Shown piece by piece: positions 33,670-46,514 of a DNA stretch of 64,000 nucleotides. How positions within the stretch are numbered: the first letter of the stretch is position 1; each line of letters starts with the position of its first letter. Source of the DNA: Aquatica leii (Eukaryota > Arthropoda > Insecta > Coleoptera > Lampyridae). Where the stretch lies: assembly GCA_035610365.1 (NCBI GenBank), contig CM069432.1, positions 278,603,482-278,667,481 on the forward strand, given 5' to 3'. The notes under the pieces are model-generated. The model was not told the origin of the DNA and did not search any database. It saw nothing but the letters and a program-made list of their open reading frames with translations. A program made the position numbers and the translations under genes.

Positions 33670-36507
33670 CGTGGCCAAGGTATTGGACGTCCTTCTTAAA
33701 TACGTGGCACTTCTTTGGGCTCAGTTTGAGGTTAGCCATACGTAATCTCTGGAACACTTCCTTCAAGTTGTTCAAGTGCTCTTCAAACGACCTTCCAACC
33801 ACGATCACGTCGTCCAGGTAAACCAAGCACGTCTTCCAAGACAATCCGCGCAAGATGGTCTCCATCAAACGCTCGAACGTTGCAGGAGCGTTACACAGGC
33901 CGAAGGGCATTACAGTGAACTGCCACAAACCATTTCCGATCGTAAAAGCTGTTTTTTCACGATCCTTGGGTTCTAATTCTACCTGCCAGTATCCACTCTT
34001 TAAATCTAACGTAGAAAACCACTGGGATCCTGACAGGGTGTCTAGCGTATCGTCAATTCTGGGTAAAGGGTAGCTGTCCTTTTTGGTCACGTCGTTTAGC
34101 TGCCTGTAGTCTACGCAAAACCTCGTTGATCCATCCTTCTTCTTCACGAGTACCACTGGGGATGCCCATGGACTACTTGAAGGTTCAATCACGTCTTCTC
34201 TCTCCACATTCGTAATTATTTGTTCGGCTTCTTCTCTTTTCATCAAAGGAAGTCTGCGTGGATGTTGTCGTATCGGCCGAGCGTCTCCGGTATTAATTTT
34301 ATGTTTCACCACGTTAGTTCTTCCATTGGAACCACTCTCCAGCGCGAACACATCTTGGTACTCTTGGATCAACACTTTAACTTTAGCCAGCTGGTCTTGG
34401 TTGAGGTTTTGGCATTTGGTGGTAAGAATGTCCAATAGATGTTGTGGACACTTTTTCGGCGACGTATCTTCGTTCGACTTCACGCATCTCACAATTTGTG
34501 ATACTGGCGTGCATTGGCCTACCACGGTCTTCTTTTTCAACGTTACAGGATCTGAGTTAATGTTTAAGATCCTTACTGGCATCGTGTTCTTTACTCGTAC
34601 TAAAGTTCTGCCAACGAGTAGTCCCTTTTCAACTAAACCGCCCTCCATTGGTTCAATCGCGCGTATATAGCCTTCCCGGAGACTTCCATCCAGGCGTGCC
34701 ATCACCACACTTTCAGTCCTTGCAGGCAGAGTCACGTCTTCACTCAATACGACTCGCACGGCTGCCTTCTCTGACGAATGAAAAGGAATTTCTTCATTGT
34801 CGATTTTCAGGACATCGTTCTTCATATCCAAATGGAACCCATACTTCTTTATCACGTCCATTCCCAGGATAACTTCTTCCGTGATGTCGGCTACCAGTAC
34901 TTGATGGTCGAGTACTCTATTTCCCAAACCAATGGTTACTTTGACTTGTCCGTGAGTAGGTATTTCGTCGCCCGTCGCCGTTCGAAGTCGTGCTGTTACT
35001 GGTGATGTCTTCTCGTTTTCTAATAAGATGTCAGGACGAATGATGGTCTTCGTCGGTCCCGTGTCAACCAGTAACTGAACGCTTCTACCATTGATCTTGC
35101 CATCGAGATAAATGCTATGAAATTGCTCCTTAGGCGATGCCATTTGGATTGTAATCTCCGGAGTCTGACTAGATGAGATTACTTTTTGTCTCTTTTGCTC
35201 GACTCGTTTCAAATTATCGAGCGCTATTCTTGTCCTCTTCTTAGGTTTTGTACGATGCTGTCGTACATGGCCTATTTCATCGCAGTTCAAAGCTGTCACT
35301 CCTCTTTCCCGAAGTATTCGTCGCGCTATCTCCTCGATGCTTTCCAATGTCTGCGCGGGTACTTCTGCAGCACAGCAGAGTCTATGACTATCTCGTTGCG
35401 ATGCTTGTTTTGCTGCTTCAAACTCCAAAGCATGCACCAAAGCGTCATCCAACGTCTTCGGTCGTGCTAACCGTAGAGTCTGCTGAGTTTCGTTGTCTCG
35501 GAGGCCGTCTACGAAGGTTTGAATAGCCAACTGCTCCAAGAAGGTATCTGGTGCTGTAGGATACGCAAGCCGTGTTAATCTGGCGATGTCAGCCTCAAAC
35601 TCTTGAAGACTTTCGGCAGTTTTCTGAACCCGACTTTTAATTTGAGCTTGATAGACTTGTTGAAGATGGGCATCTCCATATCTCATTTCTAATCGTGATA
35701 TTAATAGTTCGTAATTTACTTGTAGGTGGTTAGGAACAGTTTGTAAAATTCCAAGCGCTTCTCCACGTAAGGACACTATTAAAGACGTTGCTTTCTGCTT
35801 GTTGCTCCAACCATTAGCAGTAGCTGCGGCTTCAAACTGCTTGTAGTAGGTTGACCATGGAACTTTACCATCAAAATTCGGTGGTACAACTTTGAACTTG
35901 TGAGTGTTTTCTTCTCGATGATCCATTATTAAATCTTCACTCGTGACGCTTCCTTCGCCGTGACAATTCAATCGACTTATTCTTTCTTCAAGCAGTTTCA
36001 TTCTGTCTTCTAGTTTGTCCTCTATTGCTTCTATTTTCTCATTCATAGATTCGCAAATTTCTTCTCTTAAATTTAACATGTCTGCTTGAGTTTCCTCTTG
36101 AACAATCTTGATTTGATTTTCTATGCTCGTTCGTATTTCTTCTTTTAAACTTCTAGAACTTTCCTCCATTTTCTGAGAATGTTCGAAGAGTTTTTTTCCA
36201 TTTTTCTTGAATTTTCTTCCATTTTTCCGGAATTTTCCGTCAGTTTTTCTTCAATTTTCTGTGAATTTTCGTGAAACTTTTCTTCCATTTTTCTAGAATT
36301 TTCGGACAGTTTTGCTTTGATTTTCTGAGAATTTTCGCCCATTTTCCTATTATTTTCTTCCATATTCTTATTCATCGATTCGAGAATTTCAAATATTTTT
36401 GAATCCATTTTCTCCTTTTGCAAACGCGTCACCGGCATAAATTTAAATATAACACTAATATAAAGTTTAAATACACTACTTTTTAAAATGCAGTTTTTGA
36501 ATAACAC
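33670..36507 (-). pseudogene. Gypsy gag, protease and reverse transcriptase
   Basis: The N-terminal part is a coiled coil built of repeated ENSxKxEEK units. A gag domain follows (FKVVPPNFDGKVPWSTYYKQ, then SLIVSLRGEALGIL and LEMRYGD). There is a weak NCDEIGH remnant of a zinc knuckle, an aspartic protease with LLVDTGPTKT, and reverse transcriptase with FCVDYRQLN, LDLKSGYWQ, MPFGLCNAPATFERLM and YLDDVIV. Gag and pol lie in one long frame here. It would make the structural protein and copy the element's RNA into DNA; this copy is interrupted by the nested insertion. Confidence 0.88.
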
Positions 36508-36748
36508 AAAATTTTAATAACGATCCACTTGTTAATATTAAACCACTAGTGTACGGAAACGAATTTAATTAGTATCGCGATCACGCACTTGTTAAAAGAA
36601 AAAGTTTAATAGACACTATTTTACACTTTATAAATAAACACGCGTATCGCGCAATCAATTACGGGAGCGATATCAAATAACTTAATGGTATTCAAACTAA
36701 AAATCGCGAACGGTTTGTTCTATGCGATACCTCAACACCTGACGCCAC

Positions 36749-37190
36749 TGTTACGTATTTCTTTATTAAAAACTAATTTATTTATAACGACTAAAACTAC
36801 GTTTACTTATTATAGAAATATGTACACATTTAAAATTAACCTAAGTAATAAAATCTAATAATATTTAATGAAAACACTTACACGAATTTATGTATAACGG
36901 TTGTATAACACTATCACTAACACGAGATAAGATAACGTCCTCGGATTTCACACTGTAAGTCACGTTCACTCAATTCGGTGTACACTGTTATTTATTTAAA
37001 ACTTTGCACGTGCTAATCACTTATTTATCTTCACTTGAATAATCTTCTTAATACTGCATGCATTCACATTCCAGCAATAACTGACCTACGATCTGTCTCG
37101 TAGCTATATATAGACATACGGAAATCCTTCTCGATCGTTCCTTACTTTTTGCTATAACTTCTAGAAAATAGATAACAGCCTTCTAGAAGG
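36749..37190 (-). repeat. Right (5') LTR of the macrodomain Gypsy
   Basis: About 442 bp, beginning TGTTACGTATTT and ending near TTCTAGAAG on the plus strand; it abuts the primer-binding site (36731-36748). It lacks a few bases present in the left LTR around its middle and carries about 20 substitutions relative to it. Confidence 0.88.
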
Positions 37191-40090
37191 CTCTTGCATT
37201 TGCAAGTAATTTCTTGAACGTTTCATTAATATTTGAAACGCAAATTGAACTATTACAAACTTAAAAAAAGTTGAGGTTTTGTTTATATTCATTATTAATT
37301 AAGTTATTGATATCTTTTACATTCAAAGAAAGTTTTTGATTATACCATTATTTGTCGTACGTTTGCCTTTGTAAATTTCTTTTAATAATGACTATTTTAA
37401 TGTTAACAGTTATTTATCGGGATCAAGGACTACGACTACTACGACTTAAGTAAAGTAAGTAAATTACAATGGTTTGAAGAAGTGCACACTTTGATGGACG
37501 TAACGTCCGAAATCCTAAATAAAAATTATTTATTTTATTTGATTAATATTTTAGAGATAGATTGTTTATATTATATTGAGAGTAATTTTTAATTCCAATT
37601 TTATTTGTGTAATTAAATCTGCATTGTATTAGTAATTAGAAAAACAGATACATTTATCATTGCATAACTTAAATGCATGCAGCATCGTATAATTAAAATC
37701 AATAATAAAATTAAACTTAACTGAAAATTTACTGTGCTTGATAAAACATCAGCAAGCGATTGTATAACCGCAAAAACCAAGAACTCGTTTGGAATCAATT
37801 TAGTTAGGTCTCTCTTGTTACACACTAATTCTAATGATTTGATATTGCGTTCGTTTTGTTGTACTCTATGGGACGCACCTGCTAAAGCGCTGATTAGTAT
37901 TAACTGTATGCAAATTAATTATTTTAAATCAAATAATTAATAATGTTTGTAATTAATACATTTTATAAATATAATATAAATTTATTATTAAGTATTACTT
38001 TAGCAACGGTTGAAAAATTGAGACCGACTTTCGATTTAATTAAAAACAGTGAAGTTACAAAAAAAAAAGCTGAAATTACTTATTTCTAATGTGTTAAAAC
38101 ACTTTTAAAATCGCATTTAAGATCTAAGTCTAAGCTACTTTTTTATTTTATTGGCGTCGTTTTAGAAAATTTAGAATCACCCCTACAGGCGTACTCACGT
38201 TAACCGCAAACTTGAAGGAGCTTTAGTACCTAATGATAAAAATCATGTAACAAATCTGAAGTTTGAATGTTGCTAAAAGTTAATTTGCATTCGAATCTAT
38301 AAATATCTAAAAATTTATAATTGCTTCTCCAGTTATCGGAAGCTAAAATTCGAAAATCTTCTTAGTAACGGCAACTGTCGAATATTAATTGCAAAGGTTA
38401 ACTCAACTGCGAGCTGAAAGTTCCTTTTATTAGAAAGGTGTCCGTGCGGCACGATGCACTACGTGACTTTATCCACCATTACGTTTACCACGATTTAGTT
38501 CACAGTAACATTTTTAGTTTATTTTAAGACATAAGATCCAGTTTTGATTTATTTTTACAGGATTAAAGTTTTTTCTAATACGTTCAGTTTTTCGTTTGGT
38601 ATATAAACGTCGTTGAAAATTGGTATTCTAGCGCAGAAAAATTAGAAAAATTTATTTTACATTATGTCGTAAATAAATAAGCTTAGAACACTTAGGTGAA
38701 GAATGTCGTTATAAATTTGTGAAAGAAACTGTCTAATCCTAATACCATTTTATATACCCCGCGGTTATAATAAACTGTCAAAATCAGGAAGTATTGATAT
38801 AGTGTGGTAGTCTGGAGCCTCAGATTACTTAACCCTCGTCTTTACACGTCGGTGGCATAAAGATGAAAATATTGATTTTTAGTAGCTTCGGATACGAATA
38901 TATCAAAAGTCATACTAGAACCATTTTATTTTATATAATTTTAACTCATTTCTATGTTACAACTTCTATGATTCTAACACATAGAATTTTGCCAAAAACA
39001 TTTTTTTGAGTATGTAAAATAATCTTAATATAAACGGCTTTAATGTTTTATTATTGAAAGAAAATATTCCAAATTATTTAGTCGATCAGTAATAATTTTC
39101 TTGTCAACGTTAGTGAGGACGTAGATATAAATTATTGTAAATGGTTACTACATTTACCATGACCCTTCGTAATGAAATTGTTACTGTATAAATTGACTAA
39201 GTTATTTTCCAAATACAACATAACGACGATTACTTCCAATAACTACAAAATGACGGCAATGTATTAAAGATAGATCTTTTTCACTTCCCATTATCGTTGA
39301 CTTCTTTTGTGCCAGGGAACGTCAGACTTTTTTAATGTTTTTCCATATATCCGACTAATCGGTACATATTCCCATTATTTAATTTACGGCTTGAGCTTTT
39401 ATGTCGAAGTCACAATTTATTTATGCTTTGCATTTATCTAACATTTTACGATTATTCTTTATTTACTATGTAATTTATGCACTCTAAGAAATAATTATTA
39501 ATTACCAAATTATAATAATAAAAAATTAAAATAGTTCTTTTTTAACAGGGTTTTCAGTAGACTGAAAATCACGATATTGGTACTAAATTAATGACGTACA
39601 ACGGTTGCCTGCTAATTTATGACATACATTACTCTAATTGAACCATTATAGCTGCTATATACAATCTCGCAAGTGCACATGTACTAATCATAACTAAATA
39701 CAATTATATACACAAATAATTTTTTTTATTTAACGCAAGTAGATTATTTGTTTTAATAATAATGTAAGAAATAGTAGTAATGGCAATAAAATTTTTATAC
39801 GAAATTACATACTATCTTCAATAAAGTACAAAAAATACAAATTCATTTTGTTACAATAATATATTGGTTCACATTTTAAAATTAACTAGAAAATATAATT
39901 TTTATTACACTTGCATCATAATACCTGTTTAAAAAAACGGGTCACCAAATGACTTTTCTATAAGGAATTTCTACATATTTTTTATTTTCAAATTGAAGAA
40001 AAACATCCAAGTCAAAAGAATATAGAAACAAATTGTTATTTATTATGGAATTTTTTTTTCTAAAAAAATTCGTCGCAGGCAGGATTCGAA
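37191..40090. other. Long AT-rich stretch without a gene
   Basis: I see no coding block, tRNA or element end in about 2.9 kb. Short frames are chance. GC-richer islands around 38150-38500 and 39100-39400 show no recognisable product. Confidence 0.5.
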
Positions 40091-40095
40091 CTTTT
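40060..40095 (-). repeat. tRNA-like 3' end beside a PLE
   Basis: On the minus strand AAGTTCGAATCCTGCC is followed by TGCGACGA and a T run, which looks like a T loop, an acceptor strand and a Pol III terminator. No 5' half is seen. It may be a tRNA relic or SINE end at the PLE insertion point. Confidence 0.35.
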
Positions 40096-40790
40096 AATTT
40101 TTAATTTATTTTATAAACATGTTTAAATGTCATCATCAATATTACAAATAGTATAAATTATTAAAAATATAGCTAACACATTAAATTATCAAAGAGCATA
40201 CCAAGTAATAAAAATTAAACTGACAAATGTGAAAATTAACAAATTGAAACTATCAATAAAAACACACAGCCAGAAGTGATAAAAAATAAATTAAATATTA
40301 AAAAAAAGTGTTAATTAAGAAATTTAATAAGAATCGTAGAAGAATTATCATTAGAAAGACGATGAACTTCGAAAACTTCAAGATTGTTAAAATAATGGCC
40401 TTTACTACAAAAATGAAGAAATTTAATATTAAGATCAGGAGAAAAATAAAAATGTGATTTGCAAAGGTAGAATAAGTATTAGAGATACCAGTATTTAAAT
40501 TTCTAATAATAAAATAAATATGTTCTTTTAACCTAATTTTGAGCTTTCTTCCAGTTTGTCCGACATAAGAAGAATTACAAGAAGAACACGAAATTTTGTA
40601 AACACCAGATTTAGCTAAAGCAGAAATAGAATCTTTGTTATTAGGAATATAAGATTTTGAATTATTATTCGTAGAAAAAGAGATAGAAACATTAAATTGT
40701 TTAAACAAATTTTTATGGAAAAGACAAGAAGGACTAAAGTAAGAAATAGAACGGTAAATATCTTTACTCTTAGATTTATTATATACCAAA
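40096..40790 (-). mobile_element. Penelope-like element 3' part with GIY-YIG endonuclease
   Basis: The minus-strand frame 40789-40298 contains SGVYKISCSSCNSSYVGQTG followed by KIRLKEH, a clear GIY-YIG nuclease of the Penelope type. Upstream are scraps of the RT-nuclease connector (FHKNLFKQFNV). Downstream a TTGATGATGACATTTAAACATG motif and an AT-rich tail resemble the terminal motif of the other PLE pieces here. The N-terminal reverse transcriptase is missing, and the C-terminal part of the domain looks degraded. A dead, strongly truncated copy. Confidence 0.75.
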
Positions 40791-40794
40791 TTTT

Positions 40795-41335
40795 TAAATA
40801 AATGGCAAAAACGTTAAGCCTTTAAGTTAAAACAAGTTAATTGCATATATAATACTCCACTTTGAGGATAGATTACTTTAACGTTATAAAGAATTCAAGT
40901 ATATTTTGTAATACGAAACTTTAGGAAGCAAATGATGAATTGCTAACACAGTTTATTGAAGATATGGTTTATTCGGAAATGCTTAAAAGAGCATCTTACA
41001 GCTAAATTCGTTTCTATAAAATCAAAAATTAATTCTGTACAGTAGAGAAAAGCTTTAGACAGGTAACAACGAGAAGCCGACAAAGCGGAACGTAATATAT
41101 ACAGTGATGGCGTTGCTGTCTTCTAAACCACTAACTATACTTACAAAATAAACCCATGAAAAAAAAAGATATTAATGCGGAGTTTGGACTACTTAAGAAT
41201 GAGAATACTATACCAATTATTAAACTTATATTAGGTGTTACTATAGCTAAAGAATAAGAATATCCGATTCACAAATAGTCAAAATCAGAGAGAAAAAAAA
41301 ATGTTAATCCGAAAGTACGATAATAGTCAAAATAC
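40795..41335. other. No gene seen
   Basis: AT-rich sequence between the PLE and the second Gypsy fossil; a terminal repeat of the latter was looked for here and not found. Confidence 0.4.
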
Positions 41336-41339
41336 CGAG

Positions 41340-44300
41340 AAACCGAGAAGTTACTATGCTTCAACCGGTTTGTGGTAGTAAAAAGATAAGGTATCAGTAG
41401 GAAAACAAGTTGAGTCTACAGAAGAATCTGGTTCGTTGTCCGAAACAGCAGCTTTAAGGTCTTTAACATGCCAAATCCCAAGAGAAACTCTATCGTGATC
41501 TGCTAACTCGTATGTCCAAGGAGAAGAAACGCGTTTCACCTGGAAAAGTCCGACGGTGCTAACTTAGCATTGAAATGTTTGCTGTCATCAGAAAGTACAA
41601 AGTTACGTTTCCAAGCACGATCTCCAACGTGGAAACGAACAGAGCGACGACGTAAGTTATACCGATGACCAGTATTTGCGTACGACTTAGATAGTTTTTG
41701 TAGAATACCTAAACGAAGTTTTTCATAGAATTCGTTGCGTGGATATTGGACGTTTGGGTTCAGGAAGTTCTTCTGTCGGAGAAGGAGGATTACCCAATAA
41801 GTCTCCATAGAGATTATGTTCACGACCACAGAAAGCAAAGTAAGGTAACATCCCAATAATTTCATGTTTCGAAGTACCAATAGTGCAGTCAATGTATGGT
41901 AAGTGAACATCCCATGAGCGTTGATTTCCTTTTACATAAGACGCCAACATGGTTAGCTTGAGGATGGCCGTAAACAACATAGCAGTGCGATTATGGGCTA
42001 ATAATCGAGTAAACTCGCGACTGCGAAATTGAACGCCATTATCAGAGATAATGTATTGAGGAATACCGAACAGTAAGAAGATATTTTCCTTTATTAGTTT
42101 AGAAACCGTAGAAGCCGTTGCCGTGCGCAATGGGAAAAGACAGGTAAATTTAGAAAAAGAGTCTACCACAACCAAGATGTAACAGTTGCCCTTCGAAGAT
42201 CGAGGTAAAGGACCAACAATATCAATACAGAGTACTTGCCATGGACGTACTGGTTTTGCTCTAGGAGCTAGAAATCCTGGAGGTGCCTTCTGTTCTACTT
42301 TGTGAGAAGCACACACTGTATATTTCCGAATATATTCAGTAACCTTAGCTTTTAGATGAGGCCAGTAATAATGTTCACGAATACGCGCTTTAGCGTTTTT
42401 GTAACTCCACAGTGACCAGCAGTAGGAAGATCGTGATATTGCTGTATAATTAACTTTTGTTGATTCTTAGGAACCACTACTTTCCAGTTAGAATGATCCG
42501 ACGAAGTACGGAGTGATTTATATAGTAGGCCATCAACTACTGACCATGAAGCAAACTTGTGAAAAAACATTGTGACTCGGTCGATAAGTTTCAAATACCA
42601 AGAATCAGTTATAAGAAGTGTAATGCCAAAGCCAGATGAAGGTACCTTAAGAATTTTAGTCATAGTATCCACTGGTGTAACAGAGCGAGATAAGAGATCA
42701 GGTACTACATGTTCTTTACCTTTTCAGTGTATGATAGAAAAGTCGTATTGTTGTAAACGAATAGACCAGCGCGCTAAGCGTCCAGAAGGAGATTGCAGTA
42801 GATGTAACCAAAGTAAAAATGGTGATCAGTCACTACCGTAAAATGAGAACCTTCAACATAAGGACGAAACCTTTCTATAGCCCAAAGTACTTCGAAGCAT
42901 TCCTTTTCGGTTGTAGAATATTTACCCTCAGGTTTGGTTAAGGAACGACTAATATAGCTAACGACAGTTTCAGCGTTATCGGTCATTTGACTTAACACTG
43001 CCCCTAACCCAAAGTCTGAAGCATCTGTTTGCACAGTAAAAAGAAGAGAAAAATCGGGACAAGAAAGAATAGATGCGGAAACTAAGCAATTTTGTAAAGC
43101 AATGAAAGCGTTTTGACACTCTAGAGTCCAGAGAAAAGGGATGAGTCGCCAACATGCCAACCATTCTACACACTTTAAGGACTTTCGTAGGAATGGGAAT
43201 ATTACAAATTGCAGCAACCTTAACAGGATCGACTAGTAAAGCATTTTTGTTGACGACATACCTTAGGTATTTCACCCCAGGCCGACAGAAATCACATTTG
43301 TCTCGATTTAATGTGAGACCATTAAACCAGTAAATAGTCGTTGCAACACTTTCGTCAGAACTTGCATATGATCGTAGAACGTAGGCGTAGCAATGATGAT
43401 GTCATCCAAGTACGCAAAACAGAATTTTTTTAGGTCAGCCCGAATAACTTGATCAATAAGACACTAGAACATAGTAGGTGCATTATGAAGTCCAAAAGGC
43501 ATTCGGTTGAATTGAAACAAGTCCCTCTGCGGCACTGTAAAAGCTGTTATCGTCTTAGATTCAGAAGAAAGAGGAATTTGCCGATCAGATATCTAAAAAA
43601 GAGAGAAAGCGAGCGTCTCGTAAACGATCTAGAATAGAAGATATGTAGGGAAGCGGTTATGCATCCTTTTGAGTCACTTCGTTTACTTTCCTGAAGTCTA
43701 CACAAAACGGATAGGTACCGTTAGATTTCTTAACTAGAACGATCGGACTAGACCAAGGACTTGAAGAAGGTTGTACTACACCCATTTGAAGCATTTTGTC
43801 TAACTCTGCATGAGCTATTAAGAGTAAAGTACGGGAAAGAGAATAGTAACGCTGCTTATTCGGTTTAGCCGAACTCTCAAGATTTGATGTTGTACTAAAT
43901 TAGCTTCTCCTAGATCCGATGGTTGAGAAAGAAATGCTTGGTCAAGTAAATTAGACAAGGTAAGATTTTGTTCCAATGTTAAGTCAATGAGAGAGAACGT
44001 GTAGAATATCAACACTCGGTGCACATTCTAAAGAAGAGTTAAAGCTCCATAATCCTTTTCGAAAATCCGGCACGAAATCCATAGCTTTCCAAAAGTCAAT
44101 ACCTAAAATTAAGGCTTGACAAATTTTAGGAATAATTAAAGTATTCAATATCGTCACTTTATCTTCGAGACGAAAGAAAGAGATAAAGAACCTAAAACTG
44201 TACATGCCACCCGATTAGCTAACTTGCAGAAGGAAGTCTTAGAGTTAAAGAAATTTACGCTCAAAAAGCGTATTTTCTCTCATCCTGGTCTGCCAAGAAT

Positions 44301-45085
44301 AGAGCGTGAAGCTCCAGAATCCAGTAGTGCTTTGAAAGAAATTCCCAGAACAGTAACATTTAAAAAAGGACGTTCGTTACCTCTAATACTTGCAAAAACA
44401 AATTCTACAAGAAATCGTTGTTCATCTTCTACGCCATTAAAAGGTGTGTCCGACTTTAAAAATCCTCGACTCGGCCTGAAGACTTCGAAGTTACTTTCTC
44501 GAGTTACAACATGAACTAGAAGTACAAGTTACACCTTGTTTCCCACAACCATAGCAGTGAAGCGTTTGTGCTCTCGAGCATTGCGGAGATAAGTGACCAA
44601 TTCGATTGCAGTTCCAACAACGTGTCTCTTTAACAGGAGTAGTAGTAGACGAAATTCGACGAAATCGAGAAGTAGAAGCTCGATTATCTAACTCTACTAG
44701 AAGTCTTTAGTGGTTCTACAACTGGACCTACATAAACTAAATTAGATTCAAGTAATCGCGAAGTTTTCCGAGAATGGGTAGGTATAAACGTATCCACTAG
44801 TTGTTTATTGTGTTCCAATTTCTTGCTACCAATTGTGAAAGCGACGTAATGTCCACAAGAACGAGAGAAGTTTGATAGAAAGGAGAAAGGTTTCGTAAAA
44901 TGATCTTTAGTTGGGCCTCCGACAAAGGTTCTGCTAATCGATTAAGTAAACATATCAGGAGGAAGTAGTATAGGAACTCTTCTACCTCGCTTTTTTAGAA
45001 CTTGAACCACAGCAAAATGTTCAGCTAGTTGTTTTTCAAATTGGGTCATTTCTTTTTTTGACTCGGCGGTTTGCTCAGATCAAAG
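41340..45085 (-). mobile_element. Second Ty3/Gypsy fossil (gag zinc knuckles to integrase)
   Basis: A minus-strand element body of about 3.7 kb without recognised LTRs. From its 5' side: two zinc knuckles (CWNCNRIGHLSPQC and CYGCGKQGVTC, about 44520-44640), a protease with LLDSGAS (about 44330), scraps of reverse transcriptase (about 43300-43900), RNase H (VQTDASDFGLGAVLSQ, KYSTTEKECFEVLWAIE, VVTDHH; 42800-43200) and integrase (AGHCGVTKTLKR finger, DIVGPLPRSSKGNCYILVVV, ISDNGVQFRSREF; 41700-42430). The style differs from the Gypsy at 29-37 kb, so it is a separate lineage. Broken in many places and clearly older. Confidence 0.8.
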
Positions 45086-46197
45086 AGGTCTCATAGAATA
45101 TTGCTCTAGTGCCATTCTTGACGTCTTGCCCAATCTTCTTTTATTAAATATATTTAGGACACGGTCCATAATTAATATATGTGTTTTTTTTTGTTCAAAC
45201 GGCGTTGGACTTCGTAATAGTATAAGCTCTCCTTTCTTTAATTGCAAAATTTTACAGTCGTGATAGTAGTAACCTTCTTTTATTAGCTTTCCGAATTCTT
45301 CACGTCGATTTTTTGAGCCTTTTGGTAAGGCTAAAATGGAAATGGAAATTAAATGACGAAAAAGGTTAATGACGATTTTTTGACAAAAATAACAGGAATA
45401 TCTTTTATTCCTTATTAGTCTTTCTTTTTAGAACACAAAATTTTCACTGTGTCCTCGCTCGTCAGAACTGCTTGAGGGAGCTGCTAACTTTTGTCTTATA
45501 TTCTCCGTTTTATTTGTTATACTAATGCGCTTCGCAGGTTTTTTGTCAATTAATTTTTTTGTATGTATTTTTGAGTCATCACACCACGAATGTTTATTAG
45601 ACATCTCAGAGTTATTAGACAAAGAATCATATGGTACTTCCGTGTGAATATACTCACTATCGTTATCAGATGTGGCATATGGATCTGGAACTTCTTCGTC
45701 CTCAGAAATATTATTGTAATTAGCAGTTTTCTCATGAAAATAATGTTTTTCTACAGTTTCGCAAATTTCATTTTGGTAAACAACTATTTCGGGCTGCAAC
45801 CTTTATCTTTAGAAGATATACTGTTCGTCATTGTCTTAAAATAAATGAAAAAATAATGAAATTTTACTATTTGAAGCACTGTAATGTTTTTATCCATATT
45901 TAGTTTTAGTTCTGTGCTTTGAAACGCGACGTCATTTTCATGCAAACTAAATTGTGGTACTGCTTGAGATGCAAAATGTTCATCCGCAAGTTGGTTCCGT
46001 AAAACTAAATCAGATGGAGAATTTTCCATATCGACTTCTCGTGAAACTATTTTAGATTCACTGTCTTTGAAAATTTTGATGTAAAGTAGCATTTCAGATT
46101 TCGAGCTCGGTTTGGTGGTTTCATATCGAGGAAAGTGAAGACTACGATCACAAATTTCTTTGTTTTTTTTTTGATAGCAAGTGAAACCAATTAGCAA
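45086..46197 (-). pseudogene. Decayed unidentified gene with a ...GELILLR... block
   Basis: Minus-strand coding remnants in at least three exon-like parts. The first (46197-45885) has no known domain. An acidic part (45799-45428) contains EDEEVPDPYATSDNDSEYIH and a basic KKPAKRISI. Then come a possible C2H2 start (YSCYFCQK, then FRHLI) and a conserved block LPKGSKNRREEFGKLIKEGY, ILQLKKGELILLRSPTP and YGPCPK. I recall this last pattern from multi-copy invertebrate proteins with a zinc finger, a short R..F..LR..G.Y.HN block and GELI..RRPT, but I cannot name the family, and it may be element-borne. There are frameshifts between the parts, for example near 45160, and the right partner region runs into the Gypsy fossil. 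Confidence 0.45.
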
Positions 46198-46514
46198 CTT
46201 CTTATTGTCATTCTAAAAAATACATTTGAATAATGTCAACCATTTCTCACTTTTTATCAAGCGCTGTTTAAGAGTAAAGCGTAGGTAAAAAAAATAATAT
46301 TCTTAGGAAAAATTGTTTAAAAAGAACCAAAGAGACACGCTATATTTTTTCCAGTTTATTTGCATATTGGTTCCAAAGAATTCAGTACACTTACTTTTGA
46401 TACCATAAGTCAACAAGAAAGTGAAGGATGAGCAGGGATAAAAAAAGGACAAAATAAATATCTATGAAAAATTGTCTTTGCTCTTCTAATATTCAATAAT
46501 ATTCTAAAAATATT

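Larger units (their letters stand above)
29244..37190 (-). mobile_element. Ty3/Gypsy LTR retrotransposon carrying a macrodomain ORF
   Basis: A nearly complete fossil of about 7.9 kb on the minus strand. Parts in its own order: 5' LTR (36749-37190), primer-binding site TGGCGTCAGGTGTTGAGG just inside it, gag, protease, reverse transcriptase, RNase H, integrase, a macrodomain/zinc-finger ORF in the place where some relatives carry env, a purine tract (about 29700-29715) and the 3' LTR (29244-29692). The two LTRs differ at roughly 20 of about 430 compared bases by hand (about 5%), plus small indels, which suggests an age of very roughly a few million years. It holds one foreign insertion of 1.28 kb and looks otherwise mildly broken, in about two or three places. 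Confidence 0.9.

Noticed and set aside
37613-37940. Small overlapping frames in the long AT-rich gap
   Set aside because: No motif and no codon bias; expected by chance.
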